From Bacillus velezensis (lineage in GTDB: Bacteria; Bacillota; Bacilli; Bacillales; Bacillaceae): DNA of 64,000 nucleotides. Numbering within the stretch: the stretch's first letter is position 1; every line of letters starts with the position of its first letter. Below are positions 34,043 to 43,425 of the stretch, in pieces. The DNA lies in NCBI RefSeq assembly GCF_001461825.1, contig NZ_LLZC01000020.1, forward strand, positions 124,001 through 188,000, given 5' to 3'. The notes beneath the pieces were generated by a model. That model was not told where the DNA came from. It did no database searches and saw only the letters and a list, made by a program, of their open reading frames with translations. The position numbers and the translations under genes are program-made.

Positions 34043-34618
34043 GTGAATTACGAACTATTTAAAGCGATCAATGGTTTGTCGCACCATAGTGCCATTCTCG
34101 ACTCTATCATGGTATTTATTACGGAATACGCCATTTACGCCTACGCCCTTTTCCTGCTTGCCATGTGGCTGTTCGGAAGCACAAAAGGCAGACAAAACGC
34201 CCTGTACGCGGGCTTCACGGGTGTTGCGGCGCTTATCGTCAACTACCTCATCACGAAAGTCTATGTCGAGCCGCGCCCCTTTGTCGAGCATACGGTTCAT
34301 ACGCTGATCCCTCATGCCGCGGATGCTTCATTTCCGAGTGACCATACGACAGGCGCTTTGGCGATTTCAATTGCGATTCTGTTCCGCAACAAAAAACTCG
34401 GCTGGCCGCTTGTGATTTTCGGCCTTTTGACCGGCTTCTCAAGAATTTGGGTCGGCCACCATTATCCGATCGATGTGCTCGGAAGCATTATCGTTTCCCT
34501 CATTGTCGGATTCCTGCTGTTCAGATTTTCAAATGTGCTTCGTCCGATTGTCGATCTGATCGTGCGAATCTATGAAAGTATCGTTCATAAAAGCAAATCG
34601 ACAAACCATAATATATAA
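34043..34618 (+). CDS. bcrC: Undecaprenyl-diphosphate phosphatase BcrC
   Basis: BcrC dephosphorylates undecaprenyl diphosphate to recycle the wall lipid carrier and gives bacitracin resistance. The 191-residue membrane protein has the PAP2 catalytic motifs KVYVEPRP, ASFPSDHTTG and SRIWVGHHYPIDVLGS, with about 5-6 membrane helices. The GTG at 34043 follows AAAGGTGAT by 6-7 bases. A terminator shared with ywnJ follows. Confidence 0.93.
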   Translation: MNYELFKAINGLSHHSAILDSIMVFITEYAIYAYALFLLAMWLFGSTKGRQNALYAGFTGVAALIVNYLITKVYVEPRPFVEHTVHTLIPHAADASFPSDHTTGALAISIAILFRNKKLGWPLVIFGLLTGFSRIWVGHHYPIDVLGSIIVSLIVGFLLFRFSNVLRPIVDLIVRIYESIVHKSKSTNHNI

Positions 34619-34653
34619 AAAAAAGCCGGCGTCTGTCACAGACTGCCGGTTTT
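34619..34653 (+). terminator. Bidirectional terminator between bcrC and ywnJ
   Basis: AAAAGCCGGC, GTCTGTCACAGAC inner stem, GCCGGTTTTT; it overlaps the end of the convergent ywnJ. Confidence 0.75.
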
Positions 34654-35058
34654 TGTATGTTTGGCTGTATGCTTTTTCCTTTGTAAAGCACAGAATGCGG
34701 CAATGCCGAGACTGTCAATCAGCACATCGCGGAGGCATCCGTTTCTGCCGAAAAAGAGCTGGACGATTTCTGTCAGGAAAGCGGCGGCCAATGCATACAG
34801 CACCGCCCTCTTCATGCGCCTGCTCTCTCTGAAAAACAAATAGGCGAGCACAAAAAATGAAAACGCGTGCCCGAGCTTTTGAATCGCCGCTTCCGGTATT
34901 GCGAGCTCCGCCATATCGAACACAAAGAAACCGGACACATCCGGATGGGGCGTGAAACGGAAGGACACCGTCTGCGACACAACCATATCGTGAAAGCTTT
35001 CAGTCAAAGCAGAAACGAAAACAAAGACGAGCCACCCGGCCGCCAGACATTTATTCAT
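34636..35058 (-). CDS. ywnJ: VanZ-like membrane protein YwnJ
   Basis: The 140-residue protein has four predicted membrane helices and the VanZ-like signature: KLGHAFSFFVLAYLFF in the third quarter and ALAAAFLTEIVQLFFGRNGCLRDVLIDSLGI near the end (Asp and Glu-Gln-Phe-X residues conserved in the family). VanZ proteins affect teicoplanin sensitivity in enterococci; in Bacillus the role is unknown. It is convergent with bcrC. Confidence 0.8.
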   Translation of the reverse strand: MNKCLAAGWLVFVFVSALTESFHDMVVSQTVSFRFTPHPDVSGFFVFDMAELAIPEAAIQKLGHAFSFFVLAYLFFRESRRMKRAVLYALAAAFLTEIVQLFFGRNGCLRDVLIDSLGIAAFCALQRKKHTAKHTKTGSL

Positions 35059-35106
35059 TCAGCATCTCCTTCGTTTTCTACTAGTATAAAGGCACATGCG
35101 GCAATA

Positions 35107-35142
35107 TGAAAAGCGCCTATCAGAGCTGATAGGCGCTTTGGG
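35107..35142 (-). terminator. Terminator of spoIIQ
   Basis: AAAGCGCCTATCAG, loop AG, CTGATAGGCGCTTT: a long perfect stem ending 8 bases before the spoIIQ stop codon region. Confidence 0.8.
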
Positions 35143-35149
35143 ATCAAGA

Positions 35150-36019
35150 TTACTTGCCCGAATCTTTCATTGAGCCGTCATCTTTACCATCTGTCTTGTC
35201 TTTTGTGCCGTCCTCTTTGTCACCCGGTTTTTCTTCGGTTTCTTTTTTAGGCGTCACATCTTTTTTCTCGGAAGACTGCTGAATTGACCCTTCCGTTTCT
35301 TCTGTCAAAGCGTTTTTCTCTTCAGCCGCCGCTTTTTCAATAGATGTTACCGGCTTGTCCATAAAATTGAGCGGGTTCATCGCTACGCCGTCCTTGCGGA
35401 TTTCAAAGTGCACGTGATTTCCGCTTTCTTCACTGTAAAGGTTTTTTCCGGATTTACCGATGACCTGGTTCTGCTTTACTTTGTCGCCCTGATCGACGCT
35501 GACTTCAGATAAAGACTGATAGACAGTAGACAGGCCGTCTGAGTGTTCAATTTCAACCACATATCCCAGTACCGGGTCTTTAGCAGCTTTAACAACCGTA
35601 CCGCTCAGAGAAGCAGAAACATCAAATGATTTTCCGTCTTTCTCAGCTAAGTCAATTCCTTTACTGAGGCTGTACGTGTTATTATAGTTAACAAGTGCTG
35701 CTTCTTTCTCTTTTTTTGCGGCATCAGTTTCATAAAACTTTTTCACAACAGAAACATTTTCAGAATGAGCAGCCGGCATTGCGACGTTTTCCATTGACTT
35801 GCCTACTTCGACGGCATCATCTTTGCCGCTGTCATACGCGGAGTTTCCGCCGTTGTTCGTCAGATTGTCCTTCACATCATTCGAAACGGATTGATACCAA
35901 AGGACAGCTGTTAAAATGACGGCCGCACTGACTAAGTAGATTGCAGGGAATATCCAGCGTTTGCGAAAAAACCGCTGAAGTTTTTTGACTTGAGAAGTTT
36001 TCTTTTCTTCCTCTCTCAT
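35150..36019 (-). CDS. spoIIQ: Forespore protein SpoIIQ (degenerate LytM/M23 domain)
   Basis: SpoIIQ is the forespore half of the channel that pairs with SpoIIIAH across the septal space and holds the engulfing membranes together. The 289-residue protein has an N-terminal cytoplasmic piece, one membrane helix at about 22-42 (WIFPAIYLVSAAVILTAVLW) and an extracellular M23 domain ending GNHVHFEIRKDGVAMNPL. The first zinc ligand of active M23 enzymes (His before GIDLA) is replaced by Lys, as known for SpoIIQ, so it should be structural. The tail is a long Lys/Glu/Asp-rich stretch, probably disordered. Confidence 0.93.
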   Translation of the reverse strand: MREEEKKTSQVKKLQRFFRKRWIFPAIYLVSAAVILTAVLWYQSVSNDVKDNLTNNGGNSAYDSGKDDAVEVGKSMENVAMPAAHSENVSVVKKFYETDAAKKEKEAALVNYNNTYSLSKGIDLAEKDGKSFDVSASLSGTVVKAAKDPVLGYVVEIEHSDGLSTVYQSLSEVSVDQGDKVKQNQVIGKSGKNLYSEESGNHVHFEIRKDGVAMNPLNFMDKPVTSIEKAAAEEKNALTEETEGSIQQSSEKKDVTPKKETEEKPGDKEDGTKDKTDGKDDGSMKDSGK

Positions 36020-36038
36020 TTGTTCATCACCTCAGCAA

Positions 36039-36068
36039 CATTCTGAACACTTTTCTGAAAATATATAC
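36039..36068 (-). promoter_or_regulatory. Candidate sigma-F promoter of spoIIQ
   Basis: GTATA (36064-36068, minus strand), 15-base spacer, GTTCAGAATG (36039-36048). This fits the sigma-F pattern and the forespore role. Confidence 0.6.
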
Positions 36069-36151
36069 ACATCCATAAAAAACTTTTTTGGAAATAGTAT
36101 GTGCAGATTGCACTTGATTATGTAATGAAATGTGAAGGGAGATCCCGGAAT

Positions 36152-36649
36152 ATGAATTTGACCCTGCGCAAAGCCGTATTGGAGGATTTAGATGCGGTGG
36201 TGGCCATATACAACTCGACGATTGCCTCACGGATGGTAACGGCTGATACGGAAGAAGTGACGCCCGCAGACCGGATGGATTGGTTTTTGCGGCACACGGA
36301 CCGGCGTCCGCTGATGGTCGCGGAAGATGAGACCGGCAAAGTGGCGGCCTGGATCAGCTTTGAAACGTTTTACGGCCGTCCGGCCTATGACAAAACGGCG
36401 GAGATCAGCATCTATCTGCATCAGGATTGCCGCGGCAAAGGAGCAGGAAGCTTTCTGCTGAAAGAAGCCCTGGCACTCGCTCCGGCAATCGGCATCCGCA
36501 GCCTGATGGCTTTTATCTTCGGACATAATGTGCCGAGCATTAAGCTGTTTGAAAAATTCGGTTTTACCGAATGGGGCGTATTCCCGGGTATCGCCGAAAT
36601 GGACGGAAAACGATATGACTTGAACATTTTAGGGAGAGAACTGTCATGA
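36152..36649 (+). CDS. ywnH: GNAT acetyltransferase YwnH (phosphinothricin-type)
   Basis: The 165-residue N-acetyltransferase is of the Pat/Bar type, which acetylates phosphinothricin and methionine sulfoximine. The acetyl-CoA loop is DCRGKGAGSFLLKEAL at about residues 90-105, with NSTIASRMVTADTEEVTPADR in the substrate half and GFTEWGVFPGIAEMDGKRYD at the end. An ATG at 36101 is in frame, but the one at 36152 has GGGAG 12 bases upstream and gives the family length. It overlaps the next gene by 4 bases (ATGA). Confidence 0.87.
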   Translation: MNLTLRKAVLEDLDAVVAIYNSTIASRMVTADTEEVTPADRMDWFLRHTDRRPLMVAEDETGKVAAWISFETFYGRPAYDKTAEISIYLHQDCRGKGAGSFLLKEALALAPAIGIRSLMAFIFGHNVPSIKLFEKFGFTEWGVFPGIAEMDGKRYDLNILGRELS

Positions 36650-37095
36650 TCACCATCGATAAAGACAAAGACGAAAACCAGCCGCTCAATAAAAAAGCCC
36701 GTTCCCTTGCCGACATCGCCAAATGGGGAAAGATCACTGCCGTGTTTCTGATCATCACGGGCTCTCTTTCCGCTCTGTCAGCCATTGTGACGCTGCTCGG
36801 AGCCATTCCGGGGGTTCTGCTCATCATTTCCGGCGTCATGCTGATGCGCTCGGCAAAAGCGGCGGCCGCCCTTCAGGAAGGACTAGAAGAAAACGCGGAA
36901 GAAAATATGCTTGCACATTACGCGTCATTTATCAAAATGCAGTTTTTTTACGCGGCTTCCAGTGTGGTATTGGGCATTCTCGCTTTTATTTTAGTCGTCA
37001 TCTTCGCTGTCATCGGAATTATCGCTTATCACAGCACTGATACGTATGACACGCCTGATTCATATTACTATGAGAACGACCCGGTGTTTGAATGA
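36646..37095 (+). CDS. DUF5362-type membrane protein
   Basis: The 149-residue protein has a charged N-terminus, then membrane segments at about 27-47, 50-65 and 100-130. The core ISKWGK-like start (IAKWGKITAVFLIITGSLSA), GAIPGVLLIISGVMLMRSA and ENMLAHYASFIKMQ recur in ywnC at 39369-39755, so the two are paralogues. It is co-translated with ywnH (start overlaps its stop). B. subtilis has a gene here usually called ywnG. Function unknown. Confidence 0.75.
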   Translation: MITIDKDKDENQPLNKKARSLADIAKWGKITAVFLIITGSLSALSAIVTLLGAIPGVLLIISGVMLMRSAKAAAALQEGLEENAEENMLAHYASFIKMQFFYAASSVVLGILAFILVVIFAVIGIIAYHSTDTYDTPDSYYYENDPVFE

Positions 37096-37098
37096 CAA

Positions 37099-37130
37099 AA
37101 AGAGCTGATCGCGCGTCAGCTCTTTTTTAA
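37099..37130 (+). terminator. Bidirectional terminator between the DUF5362 gene and ywnF
   Basis: AAAAGAGCTGA, TCGCGCG, TCAGCTCTTTTTT; convergent genes on both sides. Confidence 0.75.
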
Positions 37131-37564
37131 TAAAGCATTTCTTTTTTCCGGTCTTCTTCCGTTAAAAATTCAATAAAGCTCTTCATCGCAGACGGCTCCT
37201 CGGCAATCAGCCGGGTATAGGCGCTTTTCCGTTCTTCGGACAGAATATCGCTTTTTCTGATTCTGTTCAGCATATAAAGGCGGATCGTTTTTTGCACCTG
37301 TTTCCGCTGATAGCCGGCTTCCTTAAACAATGCAAGACCCAAGGCCGCCAGGAGGGCAAAAATGCCGGCCGACACGAGAGCTCCTCTCCCGGAAGGGGCC
37401 TGAATCAAAAGCGATGCCAGATGAAACAGACTAAAAGCGGCAAGCGGGAAAGCAAGAAAACGGTAAATGATGCTTTTTTTCATCAGCGGCGCAATGGCGA
37501 TTTGTATTTTCTGAATTTCTTTTTTTATGAATCCCGGCAATTGTTCCGCATGCTCCAGCTTCAT
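37127..37564 (-). CDS. ywnF: DUF5392 family protein YwnF
   Basis: The 145-residue protein has two membrane helices in the middle (about 34-52 and 62-80) between an N-terminal amphipathic helix (PGFIKKEIQKIQIAIAPLMK) and a charged C-terminal helical part (ESLL-type, EEPSAMKSFIEFLTEEDRKK). No enzymatic motif is seen. It is transcribed alone and opposite to its neighbours. Confidence 0.75.
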   Translation of the reverse strand: MKLEHAEQLPGFIKKEIQKIQIAIAPLMKKSIIYRFLAFPLAAFSLFHLASLLIQAPSGRGALVSAGIFALLAALGLALFKEAGYQRKQVQKTIRLYMLNRIRKSDILSEERKSAYTRLIAEEPSAMKSFIEFLTEEDRKKEMLY

Positions 37565-37673
37565 GCCCTCTCCCCTTTGCTGTCATTTTTGTCTTCTTTT
37601 TCATATATGCATATTTTACCGCACCCGGAACTTTCTTTGAAAGAAAACTGCATTCATCTTTGATTCCGGCTCT

Positions 37674-37702
37674 TTATTCTTTCAAAATGTCAATGTTATA
37701 AT
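37674..37702 (+). promoter_or_regulatory. Candidate promoter of clsA
   Basis: TTATTC (37674-37679), 17-base spacer, TATAAT (37697-37702); the -35 is poor. Confidence 0.4.
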
Positions 37703-37784
37703 TTGAAATGGGAATCAGATTGCTGCACTTGTCGGAATACTAATGGGCACAGTCTTGATAAATATGATATAGCGGGGTTGCAAA

Positions 37785-39233
37785 GTGAGCATTTCATTTA
37801 TTTTATTCGGATTTTTTTTCGTTTTAAATATACTTTTGGCCGTCATCATGATTTTCAAAGAAAGACGCGATGCCAGCGCTTCATGGGCTTGGCTTTTGGT
37901 TCTTTTTTTTATTCCCATTTTAGGGTTTATTTTATACCTGTTATTCGGCCATAACCTGAGACGCAAGCATCTGTTCCAATGGGAGGACCGTAAAAAAATC
38001 GGGATTGAAAAGCTGCTGAAGTCTCAGCTGAAAGATCTGAAGTCGAGGCAATTCCAATTTAACAACAGAGCGACTGTGGATAATAAAGACCTCATCTATA
38101 TGCTTGTCATGAACAACCACGCAGTCTTTACAGAGGATAATTCGGTGGAGATTTTGACGGACGGGCGCGATAAGTTCAAACGCTTAATGAAGGACATTTC
38201 CAACGCAAAAGATCACATTCACCTTCAATACTATATTTATAAAGGTGATGAACTGGGAAAAAAATTGCGCGATGCCTTAGTGAAAAAAGCACGGGAAGGC
38301 GTAAAAGTCAGAGTGTTATATGATGAACTCGGTTCAAGATCACTCAGAAAAAAATTCTTCAAACCGCTGCGGGACGCCGGCGGCCATGTGGAAGTCTTTT
38401 TTCCTTCCAGGCTTCGTCCGATTAATTTGCGGCTCAATTATCGGAATCACCGCAAGCTCGTCATCATTGACGGCGAAACCGGCTATGTCGGCGGCTTTAA
38501 CGTCGGAGATGAATATCTCGGCCTGAATCCGAAATTCGGCTACTGGCGCGATACGCACCTCAGGCTTCAAGGCACGGCGGTACACGCCATTCAGACACGG
38601 TTTATCCTCGATTGGAACCAAGCCTCCCATCATCATACGCTCACATACGTTCCGAATCATTTTCCGGAATGCGAGCCGAAGGGCAATGTCGGGATGCAGA
38701 TTGTCACGAGCGGACCGGACTCAGAATGGGAACAAATTAAAAACGGCTATATCAAGATGATCTCAACGGCCAAACGGTCGATCCTGATTCAGACGCCTTA
38801 CTTTATTCCTGACTCAAGTCTTTTAGATGCCCTCAGGATCGCCTGTCTGTCAGGCATCGACGTCAAAATCATGATTCCGAACAAGCCGGATCACGCTTTC
38901 GTTTACTGGGCGACTTTATCTTACATCGGCGATCTTTTGAAAGCCGGAGCCTCAGTCTACATTTACGATAACGGCTTTATTCATGCAAAAACGATTGTCG
39001 TCGATGATGAGACGGCTTCCGTCGGTACGGCGAATATCGACGTCAGAAGCTTCAGACTTAATTTTGAAGTCAACGCCTTTATTTATGACGTCACCATCGC
39101 GAAAAAACTCATTTCCTCATTTAAAGAAGATCTGCTCGTCTCCAGAAAATATACGTATGAAGAATATCAGGAGCGTTCGCTGCGGATCCGCATTAAAGAA
39201 TCGATTTCAAGACTTCTTTCGCCGATTTTGTAA
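37785..39233 (+). CDS. clsA: Cardiolipin synthase ClsA
   Basis: ClsA joins two phosphatidylglycerol molecules into cardiolipin and glycerol. The 482 residues have two N-terminal membrane helices and two phospholipase D HKD motifs: NHRKLVIIDGETGYVGG near 220 and IHAKTIVVDDETASVGTANID near 398. Full length. The start is a GTG with GGGG 9-12 bases upstream. It was earlier named ywnE. Confidence 0.92.
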   Translation: MSISFILFGFFFVLNILLAVIMIFKERRDASASWAWLLVLFFIPILGFILYLLFGHNLRRKHLFQWEDRKKIGIEKLLKSQLKDLKSRQFQFNNRATVDNKDLIYMLVMNNHAVFTEDNSVEILTDGRDKFKRLMKDISNAKDHIHLQYYIYKGDELGKKLRDALVKKAREGVKVRVLYDELGSRSLRKKFFKPLRDAGGHVEVFFPSRLRPINLRLNYRNHRKLVIIDGETGYVGGFNVGDEYLGLNPKFGYWRDTHLRLQGTAVHAIQTRFILDWNQASHHHTLTYVPNHFPECEPKGNVGMQIVTSGPDSEWEQIKNGYIKMISTAKRSILIQTPYFIPDSSLLDALRIACLSGIDVKIMIPNKPDHAFVYWATLSYIGDLLKAGASVYIYDNGFIHAKTIVVDDETASVGTANIDVRSFRLNFEVNAFIYDVTIAKKLISSFKEDLLVSRKYTYEEYQERSLRIRIKESISRLLSPIL

Positions 39234-39258
39234 TTCCCGGGGTGTTTCTCGGGAATTT
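39233..39258 (+). terminator. Terminator of clsA
   Basis: AATTCCCGGG, GTGTTT, CTCGGGAATTTT. Confidence 0.65.
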
Positions 39259-39368
39259 TCTGATACAAAAACGGACACGGCACGAAAAAACACATTTTAT
39301 ATTCAAAAGAATGACCGAATAGTGTATAAATGAAAAGTGAGTATTTTTTTGTAAAGGAGTGCCATAGT

Positions 39369-39755
39369 TTGAAACCTGAATCAGTGAATCGTTCGCTTAT
39401 TTCTATTTCGAAATGGGGAAAAGCGACAGGTATTTTATTTATTATCGTGGGTGCGTTTGCGGCGCTGTCGGGCGCGTTTTTCTTTTTAATCGGAGCCATT
39501 CCCGGCGTTTTGCAGATCATTGCCGGCATTTTTCTGATGCGCTCGGCAAATGAAGCGGGACAGATGACGGAGCAGTTCAATGAACTGTCAGAGGAACATA
39601 TGCTGGAGAATTATGCAAAGTTCGTGAAAATGCAGGGGATCTACCTGATTGTGACGGTCGGCTTGTCCGTTCTCGGTATCGTTCTCTTCATTGTCCTCAT
39701 GACGCTCGGCATCGTGGACGGCGTGTTTAATAATATTGATGCCAATACATATTAA
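39369..39755 (+). CDS. ywnC: DUF5362-type membrane protein YwnC
   Basis: The 128-residue paralogue of the gene at 36646-37095 has the same blocks: ISISKWGKATGILFIIVGAF, GAIPGVLQIIAGIFLMRSAN and EEHMLENYAKFVKMQ, and three membrane segments. The start is taken as TTG at 39369 because AAAGGAG lies 9 bases upstream; an ATG at 39330 has no ribosome site. A terminator follows. Function unknown. Confidence 0.75.
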   Translation: MKPESVNRSLISISKWGKATGILFIIVGAFAALSGAFFFLIGAIPGVLQIIAGIFLMRSANEAGQMTEQFNELSEEHMLENYAKFVKMQGIYLIVTVGLSVLGIVLFIVLMTLGIVDGVFNNIDANTY

Positions 39756-39763
39756 AAAGGAAA

Positions 39764-39791
39764 ATCCCGGCGCATCCGCCCGGGATTTTTT
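39764..39791 (+). terminator. Terminator of ywnC
   Basis: AAAATCCCGG and CCGGGATTTTTT (with one G-C extra) form a stem just past ywnC. Confidence 0.75.
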
Positions 39792-39793
39792 CT

Positions 39794-39900
39794 TATTCCG
39801 CTTCTTCGGTAACGGTAAAGTTTTTCTGCTTTGGATTTTCCAATAACTCTGTCTGCAGATATTTTTTCGGACATTCCGGCTTCAGCTCAAAAAAGTTTTT
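39794..39900 (-). pseudogene. 3' remnant of an unidentified gene
   Basis: The minus-strand frame ends in TAA and reads KNFFELKPECPKKYLQTELL then about 16 more residues ending VTEEAE. It has normal codon use and a natural-looking acidic end, but no start, and a stop codon lies directly upstream. It sits where B. subtilis carries ywnB. I cannot identify the parent gene. Confidence 0.4.
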
Positions 39901-40050
39901 TCAAATAAAACTTTTCCTCAGAGTTTCAACTGAAATCTCTCAATTGTTCGACTGTTCCTGATCAGGTTTAGAAGCAAGAATTGTGATTCTGCAAAATAAG
40001 GATAAAAGCCATGGCGGAACAAGACCACTTATAATACATTTTTTGGGTCT

Positions 40051-40067
40051 TTGTAATTAAATTACAA
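40051..40067. promoter_or_regulatory. 17-bp palindrome upstream of the xynA promoter
   Basis: TTGTAATT-A-AATTACAA is a perfect inverted repeat ending 12 bases before the candidate -35 of xynA. Confidence 0.4.
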
Positions 40068-40079
40068 TTGTTCTTAATA

Positions 40080-40107
40080 TTCACTCATGTATTCATGCTA
40101 TTATATT
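40080..40107 (+). promoter_or_regulatory. Candidate promoter of xynA
   Basis: TTCACT (40080-40085), 16-base spacer, TATATT (40102-40107). Confidence 0.4.
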
Positions 40108-40195
40108 GAAAGGAACGATCAAAAGCGTTGGCGTTCGTTAAATATTTACGAGTGCTGCCTCATGTCAAAGTCAGAAAAAATAGTATAGGAGGTAA

Positions 40196-40840
<645 letters not shown>

Positions 40841-41169
40841 CAGCTCATCTTTAATTAGGGGCAGCTAACGGGCTGCTGATCGTTCCTCGAGAAATTTTAA
40901 ATGATTATTAAGAGGCGAACGGTTTTAGCATTGCTGGAGGCAGGATATCATTTTTTGTTTAACTTGCTCACAGCTGACACCTTCACATAAGCCTTAAGCA
41001 AAATAAAAATATCCCGGTAACCGCCTCCTTTAGTTTCGGAGGATTTTTTCATTAAACAGATCGCAATCCCGCATCCAGGCTTGTCTGAATATGGAGCCAA
41101 TACCGTGATTTCCTCATTACCTCTTGTAAACATTTTTGTTACACCAATAGCGGGATGAACCATCTCTTT
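40841..41169. other. Region between xynA and ywnA
   Basis: A weak stem GGCAGC-TAACGG-GCTGC at 40861-40877 could end xynA transcription. A second stem CCTCC-N9-GGAGG followed by ATTTTTTC lies at 41026-41050. An open frame on the minus strand (40948-41163) lacks a ribosome site. No gene is supported. Confidence 0.5.
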
Positions 41170-41182
41170 TTAACAAAAGAGA
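41159..41182 (-). terminator. Hairpin at the end of ywnA
   Basis: CATCTCTTTT-TAAC-AAAAGAGATG overlaps the ywnA stop codon; on the minus strand an A-run follows, so it may stabilise rather than terminate the transcript. Confidence 0.45.
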
Positions 41183-41574
41183 TGATTCATTACATCATAA
41201 AGGGACTTGCTCGCAAGTTCATTCTCCATTGCCCGCTGTACGCTTCCGAACGTCTCATCGAGCGCGCGCTGCATATTTTTGCCGACCGGACAGTCGGGGT
41301 TCGGATTGTCGTGAACCGCAAAAAGCTCTTCCTTATTCTGCACAGCCCTGTAAACCTCTAAGAGGGTGATCTCCGACGGATCTTTTTTCAGGCTGGCTCC
41401 CGGAACACCCGCCCGGGATGTCAGAATACCCGCTTTTTTCAGCTGGCTGATCGTTCTCCGCACGACGACGGGATTGGTGTTTACGCTGCCCGCAATCATG
41501 TCCGATGACGCCCGTTCATCCGTTGAGATCAGCGATAGAATGTGAATGGCCACAGCAAGACGGCTGTTAATCAT
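41170..41574 (-). CDS. ywnA: Rrf2-family regulator YwnA
   Basis: The 134-residue winged-helix protein belongs to the Rrf2 family. The start INSRLAVAIHILSLIS and the recognition part GSVNTNPVVVRRTISQLKKAG are typical. It has one Cys in the effector region (NPDCPVG) and one at the C-terminus, not the three-Cys set that binds iron-sulfur clusters in IscR, so a cluster is not obvious. The ATG at 41574 has GGTGGTG 6 bases upstream; a GTG at 41586 is in frame. An inverted repeat over its own -10 suggests autorepression. Confidence 0.85.
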   Translation of the reverse strand: MINSRLAVAIHILSLISTDERASSDMIAGSVNTNPVVVRRTISQLKKAGILTSRAGVPGASLKKDPSEITLLEVYRAVQNKEELFAVHDNPNPDCPVGKNMQRALDETFGSVQRAMENELASKSLYDVMNHLFC

Positions 41575-41589
41575 GTTTTTCACCACCGT

Positions 41590-41625
41590 TGTAACCGTAA
41601 TAGTTACATTTCATTTGTTTGTCAA
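41590..41625 (-). promoter_or_regulatory. Promoter and operator of ywnA
   Basis: TTGACA (41620-41625, minus strand), 17-base spacer, TATTAC (41597-41602). The inverted repeat TGTAAC-N7-GTTACA (41590-41608) spans the -10. Confidence 0.7.
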
Positions 41626-41715
41626 CTACTAATATACACTAAAACGGGCGGCAGGATGAAATCAAGTTGGCAATAGAGGTGTAAACAGGCCGGCGGGAAA
41701 CCGGCCGGAGAGGGA

Positions 41716-43425
41716 TTAAAATAAGAAATAACGCTGTCCGAGCGGAACATAGCTGACAGGCTGGCATGCCAGCTCTTCTCCGTCGGCGAACACCTGATAG
41801 GTTTTCGGATCGACTTGTATATTCGGCATCGCGACATTCAGCTTCATGTCGAGCTTACTCAGCTTACGGATATTCCGTACGGGAGAAATCATTTTTTCAA
41901 GGCCGAGCTTTTCCGGCACACCGTTTGCGATACCGGCCTGGGACATAAATGTAATAGAGGTATTTCGGTTTGCTTTACCGTATGATGCGTACATCTGCCG
42001 CATAAACACGGGCTCAGGCGTCGGAATGGAAGCATTCGGATCTCCCATCTGGGCGCGGGCGATCATGCCGCCTTTGAGCACAAGTTCAGGTTTGACACCG
42101 AAGAAAACCGGGTCCCATAGTACAAGGTCGGCGAGCTTTCCTTTTTCAACGGAACCGACTTCATGGCTCAGGCCGTGAGTGACGGCCGGGTTGATCGTGT
42201 ATTTGGCGATATAGCGTTTGGCGCGCACATTGTCATTGCCGTTTTCTCCTGATAGAGCGCCACGCTGCTTTTTCATTTTATCGGCCACCTGCCATGTCCG
42301 GATAATCACTTCTCCCACCCTGCCCATCGCCTGTGAGTCAGATGACGTCATGCTGATCGCGCCGATATCGTGCAGAATATCCTCCGCCGCAATGGTGGCC
42401 GCTCTGATGCGTGAATGACTGAATGCCACGTCTTCAGGCACTTTTGAATCTAAATGATGGCAGACCATCATCATATCAAGATGCTCGTCCATCGTGTTGA
42501 CGGTATACGGAATCGTCGGCGTCGTAGAGGACGGCAGGATATTGGCGTAAGATGCGAGTTTCATAATATCCGGTGCGTGGCCTCCGCCGGCTCCCTCTAT
42601 GTGATATGTATGGATAACCCGGTCGCCGATCGCATCAAGCGTATTTTCTAAAAAGCCCGCTTCATTTATCGTATCTGTGTGGATCGCCACCTGAATGTCC
42701 GCCTCATCCGCCGCTTCCATGCAAGCTTTAATGGCGCTTGGCGTTGATCCCCAATCTTCATGCAGCTTCAGGCCGATCGCGCCTGCTTCCACCTGCTCGA
42801 TCAGCGGCGCTTTATCGGATGCATTCCCTTTTCCTAAGAAACCGACGTTGATCGGAAACTCCTCGGCCGCTTCCAGCATTCTCGACATGTACCATGCACC
42901 GGATGTACAAGTCGTCGCTTTACTTCCCGTCGCAGGACCCGTTCCGCCGCCGAGAAGCGTGGTCACGCCTGAAGAAAGCGCGACTTCCATCTGCTGCGGG
43001 CAGATAAAGTGGATATGCGTATCCACCCCGCCGGCCGTTACGATTTTCCCTTCGCCGGAAATGACTTCTGTTCCGGCACCGATAATCATGTGCGGGTCCA
43101 CCCCATCCATAATATCCGGGTTGCCGCTTTTCCCGACGCCGACAATCCGGCCGTCCTTCACCCCGATATCCGCCTTGACGATCCCGGTATAATCCAGGAT
43201 GACGGCGTTTGTAATAACCAGATCAAGCGCTCCGTCTTTCCCGGTGATACGCCCGTTCTGCCCCATGCCGTCCCGGATTGTTTTCCCTCCGCCGAAAATC
43301 ATTTCTTCACCGTAATTCGTGAAATCTTTTTCGACTTCAATCCATAAATCCGTATCTCCGAGTCTGACTTTGTCTCCCGTTGTCGGTCCGAACAGTTCTG
43401 CGTATTGCTCACGTGACATTTTCAT
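41716..43425 (-). CDS. ureC: Urease alpha subunit UreC
   Basis: UreC holds the two-nickel centre that hydrolyses urea to ammonia and carbamate. The 569 residues include the first His pair [12 protein letters not shown], the carbamylated Lys near 219 (GLKLHEDWG), [10 protein letters not shown], and the mobile flap MVCHHL with its catalytic His. The frame could begin at 43446, but the ATG at 43425 has GGAGG 7 bases upstream and gives the family length. It overlaps ureB by 4 bases. No ureDEFG genes lie in the window. Confidence 0.95.
   Translation of the reverse strand: MKMSREQYAELFGPTTGDKVRLGDTDLWIEVEKDFTNYGEEMIFGGGKTIRDGMGQNGRITGKDGALDLVITNAVILDYTGIVKADIGVKDGRIVGVGKSGNPDIMDGVDPHMIIGAGTEVISGEGKIVTAGGVDTHIHFICPQQMEVALSSGVTTLLGGGTGPATGSKATTCTSGAWYMSRMLEAAEEFPINVGFLGKGNASDKAPLIEQVEAGAIGLKLHEDWGSTPSAIKACMEAADEADIQVAIHTDTINEAGFLENTLDAIGDRVIHTYHIEGAGGGHAPDIMKLASYANILPSSTTPTIPYTVNTMDEHLDMMMVCHHLDSKVPEDVAFSHSRIRAATIAAEDILHDIGAISMTSSDSQAMGRVGEVIIRTWQVADKMKKQRGALSGENGNDNVRAKRYIAKYTINPAVTHGLSHEVGSVEKGKLADLVLWDPVFFGVKPELVLKGGMIARAQMGDPNASIPTPEPVFMRQMYASYGKANRNTSITFMSQAGIANGVPEKLGLEKMISPVRNIRKLSKLDMKLNVAMPNIQVDPKTYQVFADGEELACQPVSYVPLGQRYFLF

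Noticed and set aside
40948-41163. 71-residue minus-strand frame between xynA and ywnA
   Set aside because: No ribosome site before its ATG, start lies in the ywnA hairpin, and an internal hairpin with T-run lies in it. Not supported as a gene.
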